Below are positions 25,892-36,215 of a stretch of DNA of 64,000 bases, in pieces (the stretch's first letter is position 1; each line of letters begins with the position of its first letter). Source of the DNA: Roseovarius lutimaris. GTDB lineage: Bacteria; Pseudomonadota; Alphaproteobacteria; Rhodobacterales; Rhodobacteraceae. The DNA lies in assembly GCF_900115165.1 (NCBI RefSeq), contig NZ_FOVP01000001.1, positions 186,001 through 250,000 of the forward strand, written 5' to 3'. The translations under genes were made by a program, and so were the position numbers. Below the pieces are notes generated by a model. It had not been told where the DNA came from. It worked only from the letters and a program-made list of their open reading frames with translations, and searched no databases.

Positions 25892-26647
25892 ATGTTGGAA
25901 ATCAAGAACCTGCACGTCGATCTTGAAGAAGAGGAAAAGACCATCCTGAAGGGTGTGAACCTGACGGTCGAGGCGGGCAAGGTACATGCGATCATGGGGC
26001 CGAACGGGTCGGGAAAATCGACCCTGTCCTATGTTCTCTCGGGGCGCGATGGCTATCGTGTGACCGAAGGCAGCGCTACCCTTGAGGGCGTGGATATCCT
26101 TGCGATGGAGCCCGAAGAGCGCGCGTCGGCGGGGCTTTTCCTAGCGTTCCAATATCCCGTTGAAATCCCCGGCGTCGGCAACATGACCTTTCTGCGCACG
26201 GCGATGAACGCGCAGCGCAAGGCGCGCGGTGAGGATGAAATCAGCGCCGCCGATTTCCTCAAGCTGGTGCGCGCAAAGGCGAAAACCCTGAAAATCGACG
26301 CCGAGATGCTCAAGCGTCCCGTCAATGTCGGCTTTTCGGGGGGCGAGAAAAAGCGCAATGAAATCCTTCAGATGGCGATGCTTGAACCCAAAATGTGCAT
26401 TCTGGACGAAACCGATTCCGGGCTTGACGTTGACGCGATGAAGCTTGTGTCGGAAGGCGTGAACGCGCTGCGCGATGCGGGTCGCGGCTTTCTGGTGATC
26501 ACCCACTATCAGCGGCTTTTGGACCACATCAAACCCGACGTGGTGCACATCATGTCCGATGGCCGGATCATCAAGACCGGCGGGCCGGAACTGGCGCTTG
26601 AGGTCGAGAAGAACGGCTATGCCGATATCCTGTCGGAGGTGGCATGA
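25892..26647 (+). CDS. sufC: Fe-S assembly ATPase SufC
   Basis: The product is 251 aa, an ABC-type ATPase without membrane partner. Walker A MGPNGSGKSTL, Q-loop FLAFQYPVEIPGV, signature GFSGGEKKRNEI, Walker B CILDETDSGLD and H-switch VITHYQRLL are all as in SufC. It drives conformational change of SufB/SufD. RBS GTGAGGAC lies upstream. Its stop overlaps the start of sufD. Confidence 0.97.
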   Translation: MLEIKNLHVDLEEEEKTILKGVNLTVEAGKVHAIMGPNGSGKSTLSYVLSGRDGYRVTEGSATLEGVDILAMEPEERASAGLFLAFQYPVEIPGVGNMTFLRTAMNAQRKARGEDEISAADFLKLVRAKAKTLKIDAEMLKRPVNVGFSGGEKKRNEILQMAMLEPKMCILDETDSGLDVDAMKLVSEGVNALRDAGRGFLVITHYQRLLDHIKPDVVHIMSDGRIIKTGGPELALEVEKNGYADILSEVA

Positions 26648-27936
26648 TGGCGGCCCCGCAGGCAAAAATGACAGCGAATCAGGAATATCTGGCGGGGCTT
26701 CACCTGCCCGACGGCGCGACATGGGCAACGGCGGCGCGCGGCGCGGCGCTTGATCGGCTGCGGGCCATGGGCCTGCCCGAACGGCGCGATGAATATTGGA
26801 AATTCACCCGTCCTGATACCCTGACCCAGGCCGAGGCCCCGCGGGCGGCGCTGTTTGACAATGGCGACGAGGCCGAGATCTTCGACGGCGTCGAGCGGCT
26901 CAGGATCGTCTTTGTCGACGGTGTGTTTGACGCCGAGGCCAGCGACGATCTTACGCTAGAGGGCGTGCGGATCGAGCGGCTGGCCGAGGCCGGCCAAAGC
27001 GATATCCATTGGGCCAAGGACACCTATGGCGTGCTCGAAGAGCGCGGCCAGACGCCGGTGGCCCGCCCGCTTGCGGCGCTCAATACGGCCTTGGCGACAG
27101 ATGGTGTCCTGATCCATGTGATGGGCGCGGTGAGTAAACCGATCAATCTGATTTATGTCCACAAATCAGAAACATCCGATGCGATCCTGCATAATCTGAT
27201 CAAGCTCGACAGTGGCACCGAAGTCACGGTTCTGGAAAACGGTCCGGCGGCTGCGCGGTTCAACAAGGTGATGGAGGTCGAGATTGGCGATAACGCGACC
27301 TTCCACCATGTGCGCACCCAGGGGCGCGATCACGAGCGGCGCGCGGCGACGCATATCTTTGCCCGCCTTGGCACCGAAAGCGCGTTCAAAAGCTTTACCA
27401 TGACCGCCAATGGCGTGATGACGCGCAATGAATGCGTGATCGAGCTTACCGGCGATGATGCCATCGCCCATGTGGCGGGCGCGGCCATGGGCGACGGGGA
27501 TTTCCATCAGGATGACACCGTGTTCATCACCCATGATGCCGAACGCTGTGAAAGCCGTCAGGTGTTCAAGAAGGTGCTGCGCAACGGGGCGACCGGCGTG
27601 TTTCAGGGCAAGATCCTGGTCAAGGCCGGGGCGCAAAAGACCGATGGTTATCAGATCAGCCAGTCGCTCCTGCTCGATGGCGACAGCCAGTTTCTGGCCA
27701 AGCCCGAGCTTGAGATTTACGCCGATGACGTGGCCTGTTCCCACGGTAGCACCTCGGGGGCGATCGACGAGGATGCGCTTTACTATCTGCGCGCGCGCGG
27801 GGTGCCGAAATCCATTGCAACCGACCTTTTGACACTGGCGTTTCTCGCCGAAGCGGTCGAGGAAATCGAGGATGAAGGCCTGCGCGAGGAAATCAACAGT
27901 CGGCTTGAGGGCTGGCTGGTGCGTCGGCGCGGCTGA
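26644..27936 (+). CDS. sufD: Fe-S assembly protein SufD
   Basis: The product is 430 aa, homologous to SufB's C-terminal half. N-terminus: LPERRDEYWKFTRPDTL. C-terminus: ADDVACSHGSTSGAIDEDALYYLRARGVPKSIATDLL, with the conserved His that assists cluster formation. It partners SufB and SufC. The start overlaps sufC by 4 bp (ATGATG; the second ATG is also possible). Confidence 0.96.
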   Translation: MMAAPQAKMTANQEYLAGLHLPDGATWATAARGAALDRLRAMGLPERRDEYWKFTRPDTLTQAEAPRAALFDNGDEAEIFDGVERLRIVFVDGVFDAEASDDLTLEGVRIERLAEAGQSDIHWAKDTYGVLEERGQTPVARPLAALNTALATDGVLIHVMGAVSKPINLIYVHKSETSDAILHNLIKLDSGTEVTVLENGPAAARFNKVMEVEIGDNATFHHVRTQGRDHERRAATHIFARLGTESAFKSFTMTANGVMTRNECVIELTGDDAIAHVAGAAMGDGDFHQDDTVFITHDAERCESRQVFKKVLRNGATGVFQGKILVKAGAQKTDGYQISQSLLLDGDSQFLAKPELEIYADDVACSHGSTSGAIDEDALYYLRARGVPKSIATDLLTLAFLAEAVEEIEDEGLREEINSRLEGWLVRRRG

Positions 27937-28421
27937 TGCCGGTCACACGCGACATTGTCGCCACCTACAAGGGGCCGCGCCGGGTGGTGCGGCGCCTGCT
28001 TGATATCGGCCAACGCGAAGACCGCGCGCTTGTGATCTTGGTGGCTGCCTGCGGGGTGATTTTCATTGCGCAATGGCCGCGCCTCGCGCGCGAGGCGCAT
28101 CTCACCGGTCAAGAGCTGAACCCGATGCTCGGGGGCACGCTTTTGGCCTGGGTGTTCATTGCGCCGCTTATTCTTTACACGCTGGCGCTGATCAGCCATG
28201 GCATTGCCCGCGTCCTTGGCGCGAAGGGCACTGCTTATGGCGCGCGGGTGGCGCTTTTCTGGGCGCTTCTGGCGACAAGCCCGATCATGCTCTTGCATGG
28301 GCTGGTGGCCGGCTTTATCGGTCCGGGACCGGGGTTGCAGGCGGTCGGGCTGATCTGGCTTGGTTTTTTTGGCTGGTTCTGGGTCGCAGGCTGGCTAGAG
28401 GCGGAATGGAGCAAAGCATGA
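27936..28421 (+). CDS. YIP1-like membrane protein (first of two)
   Basis: The product is 161 aa, with about three or four transmembrane segments (about 31-49, 66-92, 106-124, 133-152) after a basic N-terminus. It fits the prokaryotic YIP1 family. The start (TGATG) overlaps the sufD stop by one base and its stop overlaps the next start, so it is firmly in the operon. Role unknown. Confidence 0.65.
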   Translation: MPVTRDIVATYKGPRRVVRRLLDIGQREDRALVILVAACGVIFIAQWPRLAREAHLTGQELNPMLGGTLLAWVFIAPLILYTLALISHGIARVLGAKGTAYGARVALFWALLATSPIMLLHGLVAGFIGPGPGLQAVGLIWLGFFGWFWVAGWLEAEWSKA

Positions 28422-29014
28422 CACAGGCCGGGTTCAAGGCACTTCTGGTGCAGACGTTGTTTGCCCCGCGCCGCGCCGCAGAGGGTCTGATCGCGCTCAA
28501 CCTGCCGCAGCGATGGCTGTGGACGGCGCTTGCGCTGATGTCGGTGCTCAATTCGATTGTTTATTCGGTCTCGCTTCGCCTGACCCCGACAAGCGATCCG
28601 ATGGCCACCGCGATGATGCCACCGGCGTTTCATTCGCCGGTCCTGTTCACGATGTTCCTGTTCGGGGCACTGGCGATCACGGTGCTGGCGCTTTATTGGA
28701 TCGGGAAGGGGCTTGGCGGTCAGGGGCGCATGGATGATGTGCTTGTGCTGATCTGCTGGCTTCAGGTGCTTCGGCTTATCCTTCAAGTGGTGGTCGCGGT
28801 TCTGGTGATTGTCGCGCCTGTGCTTGGCGCACTGGTGATTTTCACAGCCTCGCTCTGGGGCATTTATATTCTGATCGGATTTGTCGATGCCGCGCATCGC
28901 TTTGGCAATATGTTCAAGGCGGCGGGGGTGATTGTTCTGGCGATGGTCGCAATGGTCGTGGGCCTGTCCATTTTGCTAAGCATCATCGGCGTCGCCGTCA
29001 TGGGAGGGGCATGA
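28418..29014 (+). CDS. YIP1 family membrane protein (second of two)
   Basis: The product is 198 aa, with about five hydrophobic helices. The N-terminus FKALLVQTLFAPRRAAEGLIALNLPQ and the middle ALYWIGKGLGGQGRMDDVLVLICWLQ are the Yip1-domain pattern of alphaproteobacteria. It is coupled to the gene upstream (ATGA overlap 28418-28421) and ends 1 bp before sufS. Membrane topology plus operon position suggests a role linked to Fe-S assembly or merely shared regulation. Confidence 0.72.
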   Translation: MTQAGFKALLVQTLFAPRRAAEGLIALNLPQRWLWTALALMSVLNSIVYSVSLRLTPTSDPMATAMMPPAFHSPVLFTMFLFGALAITVLALYWIGKGLGGQGRMDDVLVLICWLQVLRLILQVVVAVLVIVAPVLGALVIFTASLWGIYILIGFVDAAHRFGNMFKAAGVIVLAMVAMVVGLSILLSIIGVAVMGGA

Positions 29015-29015
29015 G

Positions 29016-30236
<1,221 letters not shown>

Positions 30237-30352
30237 AGCTGCGGTGGCGGGGCGCGAGATCAGGAAAAACGCCGATCAAGACGAGGATTTTGATTTGGCG
30301 CGACTTCGACACTTGAAGCCCTGGCAGGAAATGGTTATCGACCGTTTCCAAT

Positions 30353-30429
30353 GGTCCCGTAGCTCAGCTGGATAGAGTGTTCGCCTCCGAAGCGAAAGGT
30401 CGCGCGTTCGAATCGCGCCGGGACCACCA
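30353..30429 (+). tRNA. tRNA-Arg (anticodon CCG)
   Basis: This is a 77-nt tRNA. Acceptor GGTCCCG pairs perfectly with CGGGACC; discriminator A30426 and encoded CCA 30427-30429 follow. The anticodon stem TTCGC/GCGAA with loop CTCCGAA gives CCG, decoding CGG. The T-arm CGCGCGTTCGAATCGCGCC is canonical. tRNA genes like this are typical integration sites. Confidence 0.97.
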
Positions 30430-30734
30430 TTTACTCCTTGTTAAAGGTCAGATGACTTTGCCCTTTGCGTCAATAACTGCCCTAAATCCGAAAAATCAGC
30501 AAAGCCGACCTTGGTACATTGCGCAGCTAACGGCCGGTTCGAGCCCATTTTGACTGATGCTGCACGTCACACAAATGATCGCTTTGACGAGATCAACAGC
30601 TTCAACTGTCTTGCATAAACTCAAGCCTGCTTCAAAGTGCAGAACCGCATAAATTGGAGTGCCCCAAGCCTCCTCGACCTATCGACCCACTCGTATGCGT
30701 TAAGCATTGGGAGTGCGTTATTCCTGTCGGACTG
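30430..30734. other. AT-richer intergenic DNA after tRNA-Arg with direct repeat
   Basis: No gene is seen. It includes the first copy of the 15-bp repeat CCGACCTTGGTACAT (30505-30519), followed by GCGCAGCTAACGGCCGG. Sequences of this style recur as degenerate spacer elements in roseobacter genomes (from memory). No copy of the tRNA 3' end is visible, so an attachment site is not supported. Confidence 0.5.
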
Positions 30735-31046
30735 CTACTCGATTTCGGGATACTCATCGTATGGCAGAAAGTACCTTTCGACCAATTCTCTGTACCCAAC
30801 ATGACTGGCTTCTAAACTTTCGATTGTGACTTCTTCGACAACTATGTCTCGGTCACTACTCATTTTTTCGGCTACGATTGCTTTGACGGTTTTGGGGTCC
30901 GTATGATGGCGCACCAGAGCACCATTCATACCGCCGCCATAGTCAGGATGCTTTGCGTTAAGCTCAGACATCTTTTCCACAAAGCGCCCGTATTCAGGAT
31001 GCTGATGCATTTTCTTGATGGAAACTCGGTACAGTCTCATGAACAT
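30735..31046 (-). CDS. Small orphan protein, unknown
   Basis: The product is 103 aa, soluble, acidic at the C-terminus (RYFLPYDEYPEIE), with HPEYGRFVEKMSELNAKHPDYGGGM near the middle, which reads like a tandem pair of HP(E/D)YG motifs. Start at 31046 (MFMRLYR; AAGATAGG upstream) or the second Met at 31040. Composition is AT-richer than neighbours, and 15-bp direct repeats flank it. I do not recognise a family. Confidence 0.5.
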   Translation of the reverse strand: MFMRLYRVSIKKMHQHPEYGRFVEKMSELNAKHPDYGGGMNGALVRHHTDPKTVKAIVAEKMSSDRDIVVEEVTIESLEASHVGYRELVERYFLPYDEYPEIE

Positions 31047-31512
31047 TGCCTATCTTGCGATTTAAGGACAGCTTAACTGTCTGATCCGCAAGACGAAAGC
31101 AGAGATTCGGTGGTTTTGGACGAGCGGAAGCTAAGTCCGCACAACCGACCTTGGTACATAATGTTATGAAGGTTCGCTTTAGGTCAGAATTACTTGGCGT
31201 TTGGGGCTATATTGCGTGGCGCAGCCCCATGATAGGATTTAGGAAATCCGTTGCATGTCGGCAAAGATGCGCGATGTTGCGCGTCCTCACCCCAATGGCC
31301 GTTGCGCCCGTTTCCGTTTACTTTCATCGCGACAGCGGGCCAAGCTTGTGGCGTGGCCCTGATGCTGCGCCTGTGACCCGACGGAAAGCAAGGCCTGCCC
31401 AAAGTTTTTCGGAATAATCGGTTTGCTTTCCTGAAATAGCCATGCAGGGTAGGGGCATGCCGGGCCGCAAGAGTCCGACAACGAACAATCTGCAACAACA
31501 GGAGATAGAGGT
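31047..31512. other. Intergenic region upstream of the peptide-transporter operon
   Basis: This 466-bp stretch has no supported gene. It contains the second 15-bp direct repeat (31145-31159), a small palindrome GGATTT-AGG-AAATCC (31235-31249), and presumably the promoter of the operon starting at 31513. RBS AGGAGATAGAGG is at about 31500-31511. Confidence 0.45.
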
Positions 31513-33105
31513 ATGTCCTTCAGACTTTCACTATTCGCAGGGGTCGCCTGCGCCGCTTTGGGGGCATCGGTCGCCTCGGCGCAATCGCTGGTCTATTGCT
31601 CGGAAGGCTCGCCCGAAGGCTTTGACCCGGCGCTTTATACCGCTGGCACGACCTTTGATGCGTCAAGCCATCCGATCTATAACCGTCTGACCGAATTCAA
31701 GGTCGGCACCACCGAGGTTTTGCCCGGACTCGCCGAAAGCTGGACAGTGTCCGAAGACGGCAAGACGGTCACCTTCAACCTGCGCAAGGGCGTCAAGTTT
31801 CATTCCAACGCCAATTTCACCCCGACGCGTGATTTCAACGCCGATGACGTGATCTTTTCGTTTGATCGCCAGGGCAACCCCGACAACCCCTATAACGAGG
31901 TTTCCGGCGGCACCTGGGAATATTTCGCCGGCATGTCGATGCCCGAACTGGTCAGCAGCATCGAAAAGGTCGATGACTATACCGTCAAGTTCAACCTGAC
32001 CCGCCCCGAGGCGCCGTTCATTGCCAATATGGCGATGGATTTTGCCTCGATTGTGTCCAAGGAATACGCCGATGCGATGATGGAGGCGGGCACCCCCGAA
32101 ATGCTCAATCAGGCGCCGATTGGCACCGGTCCCTTCGCGTTCCAGGCCTATCAGAAAGACGCCGTGATCCGCTATCTGCGCAATGACGCCTATTGGGGCG
32201 ATGCCGCCAAGGTGCAATCGCTCATCTTTGCGATCACCCCTGATGCAAGCGTGCGCTATCAGAAGGTTCAGGCAGGCGAATGTCACGTCATGGCCTATCC
32301 CAACCCGGCGGATGTTCAGGCGATGAAAGATGCCGAAGACGTCGTGGTGATGGAACAGGAAGGCCTGAACGTCGGCTATCTTGCCTATAACACCAAAGTT
32401 GCCCCCTATGACAATCCCAAGGTGCGCAAGGCGCTCAACATGGCGATTGACAAGCAGGCGATCATTGACGTGGTGTTCCAGGGCTCTGGCCAGATTGCCA
32501 AAAACCCGATCCCGCCGACTATGTGGTCCTATAACGAGGCCGTTGAAGACGACGCTTATGATCCCGAGGCGGCCAAGAAGATGCTGGCTGACGAAGGTGT
32601 CAGCGATCTGAACCTCAAGATCTGGGCAATGCCGGTACAGCGGCCCTATAACCCCAATGCGCGCCGTATGGCCGAACTCATGCAAGAGGATTTCTCGAAA
32701 ATCGGCGTCAACGTCGAAATCGTGTCCTATGAGTGGGGCGAATATCTTGATCGCTCGAAAGCCGAGGATCGCGATGGTGCGGTTCTGCTTGGCTGGACCG
32801 GGGACAACGGTGATCCCGACAACTTCCTTGCCGTTCTTCTGGGCTGTGATGGGGTTGGCGCCTCGAACCGTGCCCAATGGTGCAATGAAGAGTTTGACGA
32901 GGCGATCAACGCGGCCAAGGTTCTGCCGACGCAAGCCGAACGCACGCCGCTTTATGAAAAGGCGCAGGTGATCTTCAAGGAACAGGCGCCCTGGGCGACG
33001 ATCGCGCATTCGGTTGTCTACATGACCATGCGCCCCGAGGTTGACGGTTATGTGGTTCACCCGCTGGGTGGCCATATCTTCAATCAGGTCGGCCTGTCGC
33101 AATAA
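31513..33105 (+). CDS. Peptide-type ABC transporter substrate-binding protein (DppA-like)
   Basis: The product is 530 aa. Sec signal peptide: MSFRLSLFAGVACAALGASVASA, cleaved before QSLVYC. The SBP_bac_5 domain follows: EGSPEGFDPALYTAGTTFDASSHPIYNRLTEF, then LAESWTVSEDGKTVTFNLRKGVKFH, typical of dipeptide/heme-binding DppA. It has paired Cys (YCSEGSPEG, LLGCDG, QWCNEE). It feeds the permeases and ATPases of the same operon. A strong hairpin follows its stop. Class I assignment is secure, but the true ligand could be any small amide or peptide. Confidence 0.92.
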   Translation: MSFRLSLFAGVACAALGASVASAQSLVYCSEGSPEGFDPALYTAGTTFDASSHPIYNRLTEFKVGTTEVLPGLAESWTVSEDGKTVTFNLRKGVKFHSNANFTPTRDFNADDVIFSFDRQGNPDNPYNEVSGGTWEYFAGMSMPELVSSIEKVDDYTVKFNLTRPEAPFIANMAMDFASIVSKEYADAMMEAGTPEMLNQAPIGTGPFAFQAYQKDAVIRYLRNDAYWGDAAKVQSLIFAITPDASVRYQKVQAGECHVMAYPNPADVQAMKDAEDVVVMEQEGLNVGYLAYNTKVAPYDNPKVRKALNMAIDKQAIIDVVFQGSGQIAKNPIPPTMWSYNEAVEDDAYDPEAAKKMLADEGVSDLNLKIWAMPVQRPYNPNARRMAELMQEDFSKIGVNVEIVSYEWGEYLDRSKAEDRDGAVLLGWTGDNGDPDNFLAVLLGCDGVGASNRAQWCNEEFDEAINAAKVLPTQAERTPLYEKAQVIFKEQAPWATIAHSVVYMTMRPEVDGYVVHPLGGHIFNQVGLSQ

Positions 33106-33121
33106 GCGACCGATCACGACC

Positions 33122-33160
33122 GGGGACAGCGCCGCGCGCGCTGTCCCCTTCGCCTTTTTT
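33122..33160 (+). terminator. Intra-operon terminator/attenuator after the DppA-like gene
   Basis: GGGGACAGCGC (33122-33132) and GCGCTGTCCCC (33138-33148) form an 11-bp perfect stem with a 5-nt loop. TTCGCCTTTTTT follows, so termination should be partial to strong. The M24 gene and transporter genes downstream would then be made from read-through or an additional promoter, giving excess binding protein. Confidence 0.75.
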
Positions 33161-33174
33161 GACTGCGAGGTTGC

Positions 33175-34293
33175 ATGACGCAGCTCCTTTCTTCTCGTTT
33201 GGCTGAATATGCAGGCGTGGCCGCCGCACTTGGGGTGGATGCCGTGGCGCTTGTGCCGGGGCCGAATTTTACCCGCGCGCTCGGGCATGGTTTCATGAGC
33301 CATGAACGCCCGTTTCTGGTGGTTATCCCCGCAAGCGGGAGCATGACCACGCCCGCCGCCCTGGTGCCGAATCTGGAGCTTGGAAGCTGGGATATGGTCG
33401 GCTTTGACGGGGTGACCTTTGATTGGCGCGATCAGACCGGATATGACAAGGAATTCGCCGCGCTGACGGCGCATCTTGGCCTGCAATCTCTGGCGGTCGA
33501 AGGACAGGTGATGCGGGTTTTCGTGCATCACGCCCTGATGCGCGCGCAGCCCGGATTGCGGATCATCGATGCCGAGCGCCAGATTTCCGCGCTGCGCATG
33601 ATCAAGACCGACGATGACATTGCCGCCCTTCAGGCCGCGATCGAGATTTCCGAGCGCGCCCTTGCACGCACGCTGGATCAGATAGGCCTTGGCCAGAGCG
33701 AAAAGGCTATCGAACGCGCCCTGGTAGAGGCCCTGTTTGCCGAGGGTGCCGATGATCTGTCATTCACGCCGATTGTCGCGGCGGGTGACAATTCCGCGCG
33801 CCCGCATGCCAGTGCCCGCGCCGATTATGCGGTAAAGGCGGGCGATGCCCTGTTGCTCGATTTCGGCGCGCGCAAGGATGGCTTTGCCGCCGATATCACC
33901 CGCACCGTGTTTCTCGATCACGCCACCGACGAGGGGCGCGCGGTCTATGACACGGTCCTGCGCGCCAACCTAAAAGGGTTCGAGGTGACACGCGCCGGCG
34001 TCACGGCGCATGCCATTGACGATGCGGTCACCGGCGTGCTTGAGGCCTCGCCCTTTGCCGACCGGATTCGCACCAAGACCGGACACGGCCTTGGGCGTGA
34101 CGTCCACGAGGCGCCCTATATCATGCGCGGCAACCCGATGCCGCTGCCTGCCGGAACGGTCTATACCAACGAGCCGGGGCTTTACGAGATCGGCAAATTC
34201 GGCGTGCGCATCGAAGACGACGTGCTTGTGACTGACACCGGCGCGCTCTCCCTCACCACATTCCCAAAGGAGCTCATGGTGCTGAAATGCTGA
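33175..34293 (+). CDS. M24 family metallopeptidase (Xaa-Pro peptidase/creatinase fold)
   Basis: The product is 372 aa. An N-terminal creatinase-like domain (about 1-135) is followed by the pita-bread catalytic domain. Metal ligands are visible in order: Asp in LLLDFGARKDG, Asp in ADITRTVF, His in TGHGLGRDVHEAP, Glu in TNEPGLYE, Glu in VRIEDDVLV. It hydrolyses X-Pro peptides or other small amide substrates (creatinase and ectoine hydrolase share the fold). Its place inside the transporter operon suggests that it acts on the imported compound. The stop overlaps the start of the next gene. Confidence 0.88.
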   Translation: MTQLLSSRLAEYAGVAAALGVDAVALVPGPNFTRALGHGFMSHERPFLVVIPASGSMTTPAALVPNLELGSWDMVGFDGVTFDWRDQTGYDKEFAALTAHLGLQSLAVEGQVMRVFVHHALMRAQPGLRIIDAERQISALRMIKTDDDIAALQAAIEISERALARTLDQIGLGQSEKAIERALVEALFAEGADDLSFTPIVAAGDNSARPHASARADYAVKAGDALLLDFGARKDGFAADITRTVFLDHATDEGRAVYDTVLRANLKGFEVTRAGVTAHAIDDAVTGVLEASPFADRIRTKTGHGLGRDVHEAPYIMRGNPMPLPAGTVYTNEPGLYEIGKFGVRIEDDVLVTDTGALSLTTFPKELMVLKC

Positions 34294-35294
34294 ATTATGT
34301 CCTGAGCCGTCTGTTGACCTTTGTGCCCACCTTTATCGGGGTCACGCTGATTTCCTTCATGTTCATCCGGCTGCTGCCGGGCGATCCGATCATCGTCATG
34401 GCCGGAGAGCGCGGGGTCAGCCCCGAACGCTATGCCGAGCTATCGGCGCAATTTGGCTATGACCGGCCGGTATATGTGCAGTTCTTCGAGTATCTGACCG
34501 GGGTCTTGCAGGGCGATCTTGGCACTTCCTTTGTCACCAAACGCCCGGTCTGGGATGAATTTTTCGCGCTGTTTCCGGCCACGCTTGAGCTCTCAATCTG
34601 CGCGATGATCTTTGCCGTGGTGCTTGGCCTGCCCGCCGGGGTCATTGCCGCCGTCAATCGCGGCAAGTTCTTTGATCGCGCGTTGATGTCGACCGCGCTT
34701 GTCGGCTATTCGATGCCGATTTTCTGGTGGGCGCTTTTGTTGATCATCGTCTTTTCCGGCAACCTTCAGTGGACGCCGGTCTCGGGCCGGATCGACCTTT
34801 TGTACTATTTTCCCGATCCGACCGGCTTCATGCTGATCGACAGTATCGCCTCGGGGCAGAAGGGCGCGTTTCTCTCGGCTGTGCGGCATCTATTGCTGCC
34901 GACGATCGTGCTTGGCACCATCCCGCTGGCGGTGATCGCGCGTCAGACCCGCTCGGCCATGCTTGAGGTGCTGGGCGAGGATTATATCCGCACCGCGCGC
35001 TCCAAGGGCCTGTCGCCGGGGCGCATCAACGGCATCCATGCCCTGCGCAACGCCCTGATCCCGGTCATTACCGTGATCGGCCTGTCGGTCGGCACCTTGC
35101 TGGCGGGCGCCATCCTGACCGAGACGATCTTTAGCTGGCCGGGGATCGGCAAGTGGATGGTCGATAGCATTTTCCGGCGCGATTACCCGGTGGTGCAGGG
35201 CGGCCTGTTGCTGATTGCGGTGATGGTGATGATCGTGAACCTGACCGTGGATATGCTCTATGGTGTGATCAACCCCAAGATCAGGAAACGCTGA
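34287..35294 (+). CDS. Peptide-type ABC transporter permease (DppB-like)
   Basis: The product is 335 aa. The N-terminus LNYVLSRLLTFVPTFIGVTLISFMFIRLLPGDPI is the family signature, with about six transmembrane helices and the EAA loop EDYIRTARSKGLSPGRINGIHALRNALIPV. It overlaps the M24 stop by 7 bp and the DppC-like start by one base. Confidence 0.93.
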   Translation: MLNYVLSRLLTFVPTFIGVTLISFMFIRLLPGDPIIVMAGERGVSPERYAELSAQFGYDRPVYVQFFEYLTGVLQGDLGTSFVTKRPVWDEFFALFPATLELSICAMIFAVVLGLPAGVIAAVNRGKFFDRALMSTALVGYSMPIFWWALLLIIVFSGNLQWTPVSGRIDLLYYFPDPTGFMLIDSIASGQKGAFLSAVRHLLLPTIVLGTIPLAVIARQTRSAMLEVLGEDYIRTARSKGLSPGRINGIHALRNALIPVITVIGLSVGTLLAGAILTETIFSWPGIGKWMVDSIFRRDYPVVQGGLLLIAVMVMIVNLTVDMLYGVINPKIRKR

Positions 35295-36211
35295 TGACCG
35301 AGACAACCTCAAACGAGGGGCAGGGCGCCCCGGTGGATGGCCCCGAACGCCCCGGACAGCTGCGCGAGTTCTGGTTCTATTTCCGCGAGAATCGTGGCGC
35401 GGTGATTGGCCTTTGGATTTTCGCGGTCTTTGCGTTCCTTGCCCTGTTCGGGCCATGGATCGCGCCGCATGACGCCACCGCGCAGGCCCGCGAATTTACC
35501 CTGTTGCCGCCGGCCTGGCAGGAGGGCGGAAGCTGGACATATGTGCTTGGCACCGATCCGTTGGGGCGCGATATGCTGTCGCGGCTGATCGTCGGTGCGC
35601 GCTATTCGTTCTTTGTCGGGGTCGTGGTGGTCACGGTTGCCGCGTCTGGCGGGATCATCATCGGCCTGCTGGCAGGGTTTGCGCCGAAATGGGTCGATAG
35701 CATCATCATGCGGGTGATGGATATCATCCTGGCCTTTCCCTCGCTCCTGCTGGCGCTGGTTCTGGTGGCGATCCTGGGGCCGTCGCTGACCAATGCGATG
35801 ATTGCCATCGCCATCGTGCTGCAACCCCATTACGTGCGCCTGACGCGGGCCAGCGTGATGTCCGAGCTGCAAAAAGACTATGTCACCTCGGCGCGTGTCG
35901 CCGGTGCCGGGCTTGCGCGGCTGATGTTCGTGACGGTTTTGCCGAACTGTCTTGCGCCGATCATCGTGCAGGCCGCGCTGTCGTTTTCGACCGCCATTCT
36001 TGACGCCGCCGCGCTCGGCTTTCTGGGGATGGGGGCACAGCCGCCGACGCCGGAATGGGGCACCATGCTGGCCGAGGCGCGCGAATTCATCCTGCGCGCG
36101 TGGTGGGTCGTGACCTTTCCCGGTCTCGCGATTCTTGTCACCGTGCTGGCGATCAATCTGATGGGGGATGGGCTGCGCGATGCGCTCGATCCCAAGCTGA
36201 AACGGAGCTGA
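35294..36211 (+). CDS. Peptide-type ABC transporter permease (DppC-like)
   Basis: The product is 305 aa with the N-terminal OppC_N region (FWFYFRENRGAVIGLWIFAVFAFLALFGPWIAPHDA), the motif LGTDPLGRDMLSRLIVGARYSF and EAA loop QKDYVTSARVAGAGLARLMFVTVLPNC. It pairs with the DppB-like permease; start and stop interlock (TGATG). Confidence 0.93.
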   Translation: MTETTSNEGQGAPVDGPERPGQLREFWFYFRENRGAVIGLWIFAVFAFLALFGPWIAPHDATAQAREFTLLPPAWQEGGSWTYVLGTDPLGRDMLSRLIVGARYSFFVGVVVVTVAASGGIIIGLLAGFAPKWVDSIIMRVMDIILAFPSLLLALVLVAILGPSLTNAMIAIAIVLQPHYVRLTRASVMSELQKDYVTSARVAGAGLARLMFVTVLPNCLAPIIVQAALSFSTAILDAAALGFLGMGAQPPTPEWGTMLAEAREFILRAWWVVTFPGLAILVTVLAINLMGDGLRDALDPKLKRS

Positions 36212-36215
36212 GGCC

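Noticed and set aside
30353-31512. Integrative element at tRNA-Arg.
   Set aside because: No integrase, no relaxase and no copy of the tRNA 3' end as attachment site; only the 15-bp repeats and composition suggest mobility.
31663-33531. A 622-residue minus-strand frame opposite the DppA-like and M24 genes.
   Set aside because: Both sense genes have strong motif support; the antisense product has low-complexity composition.
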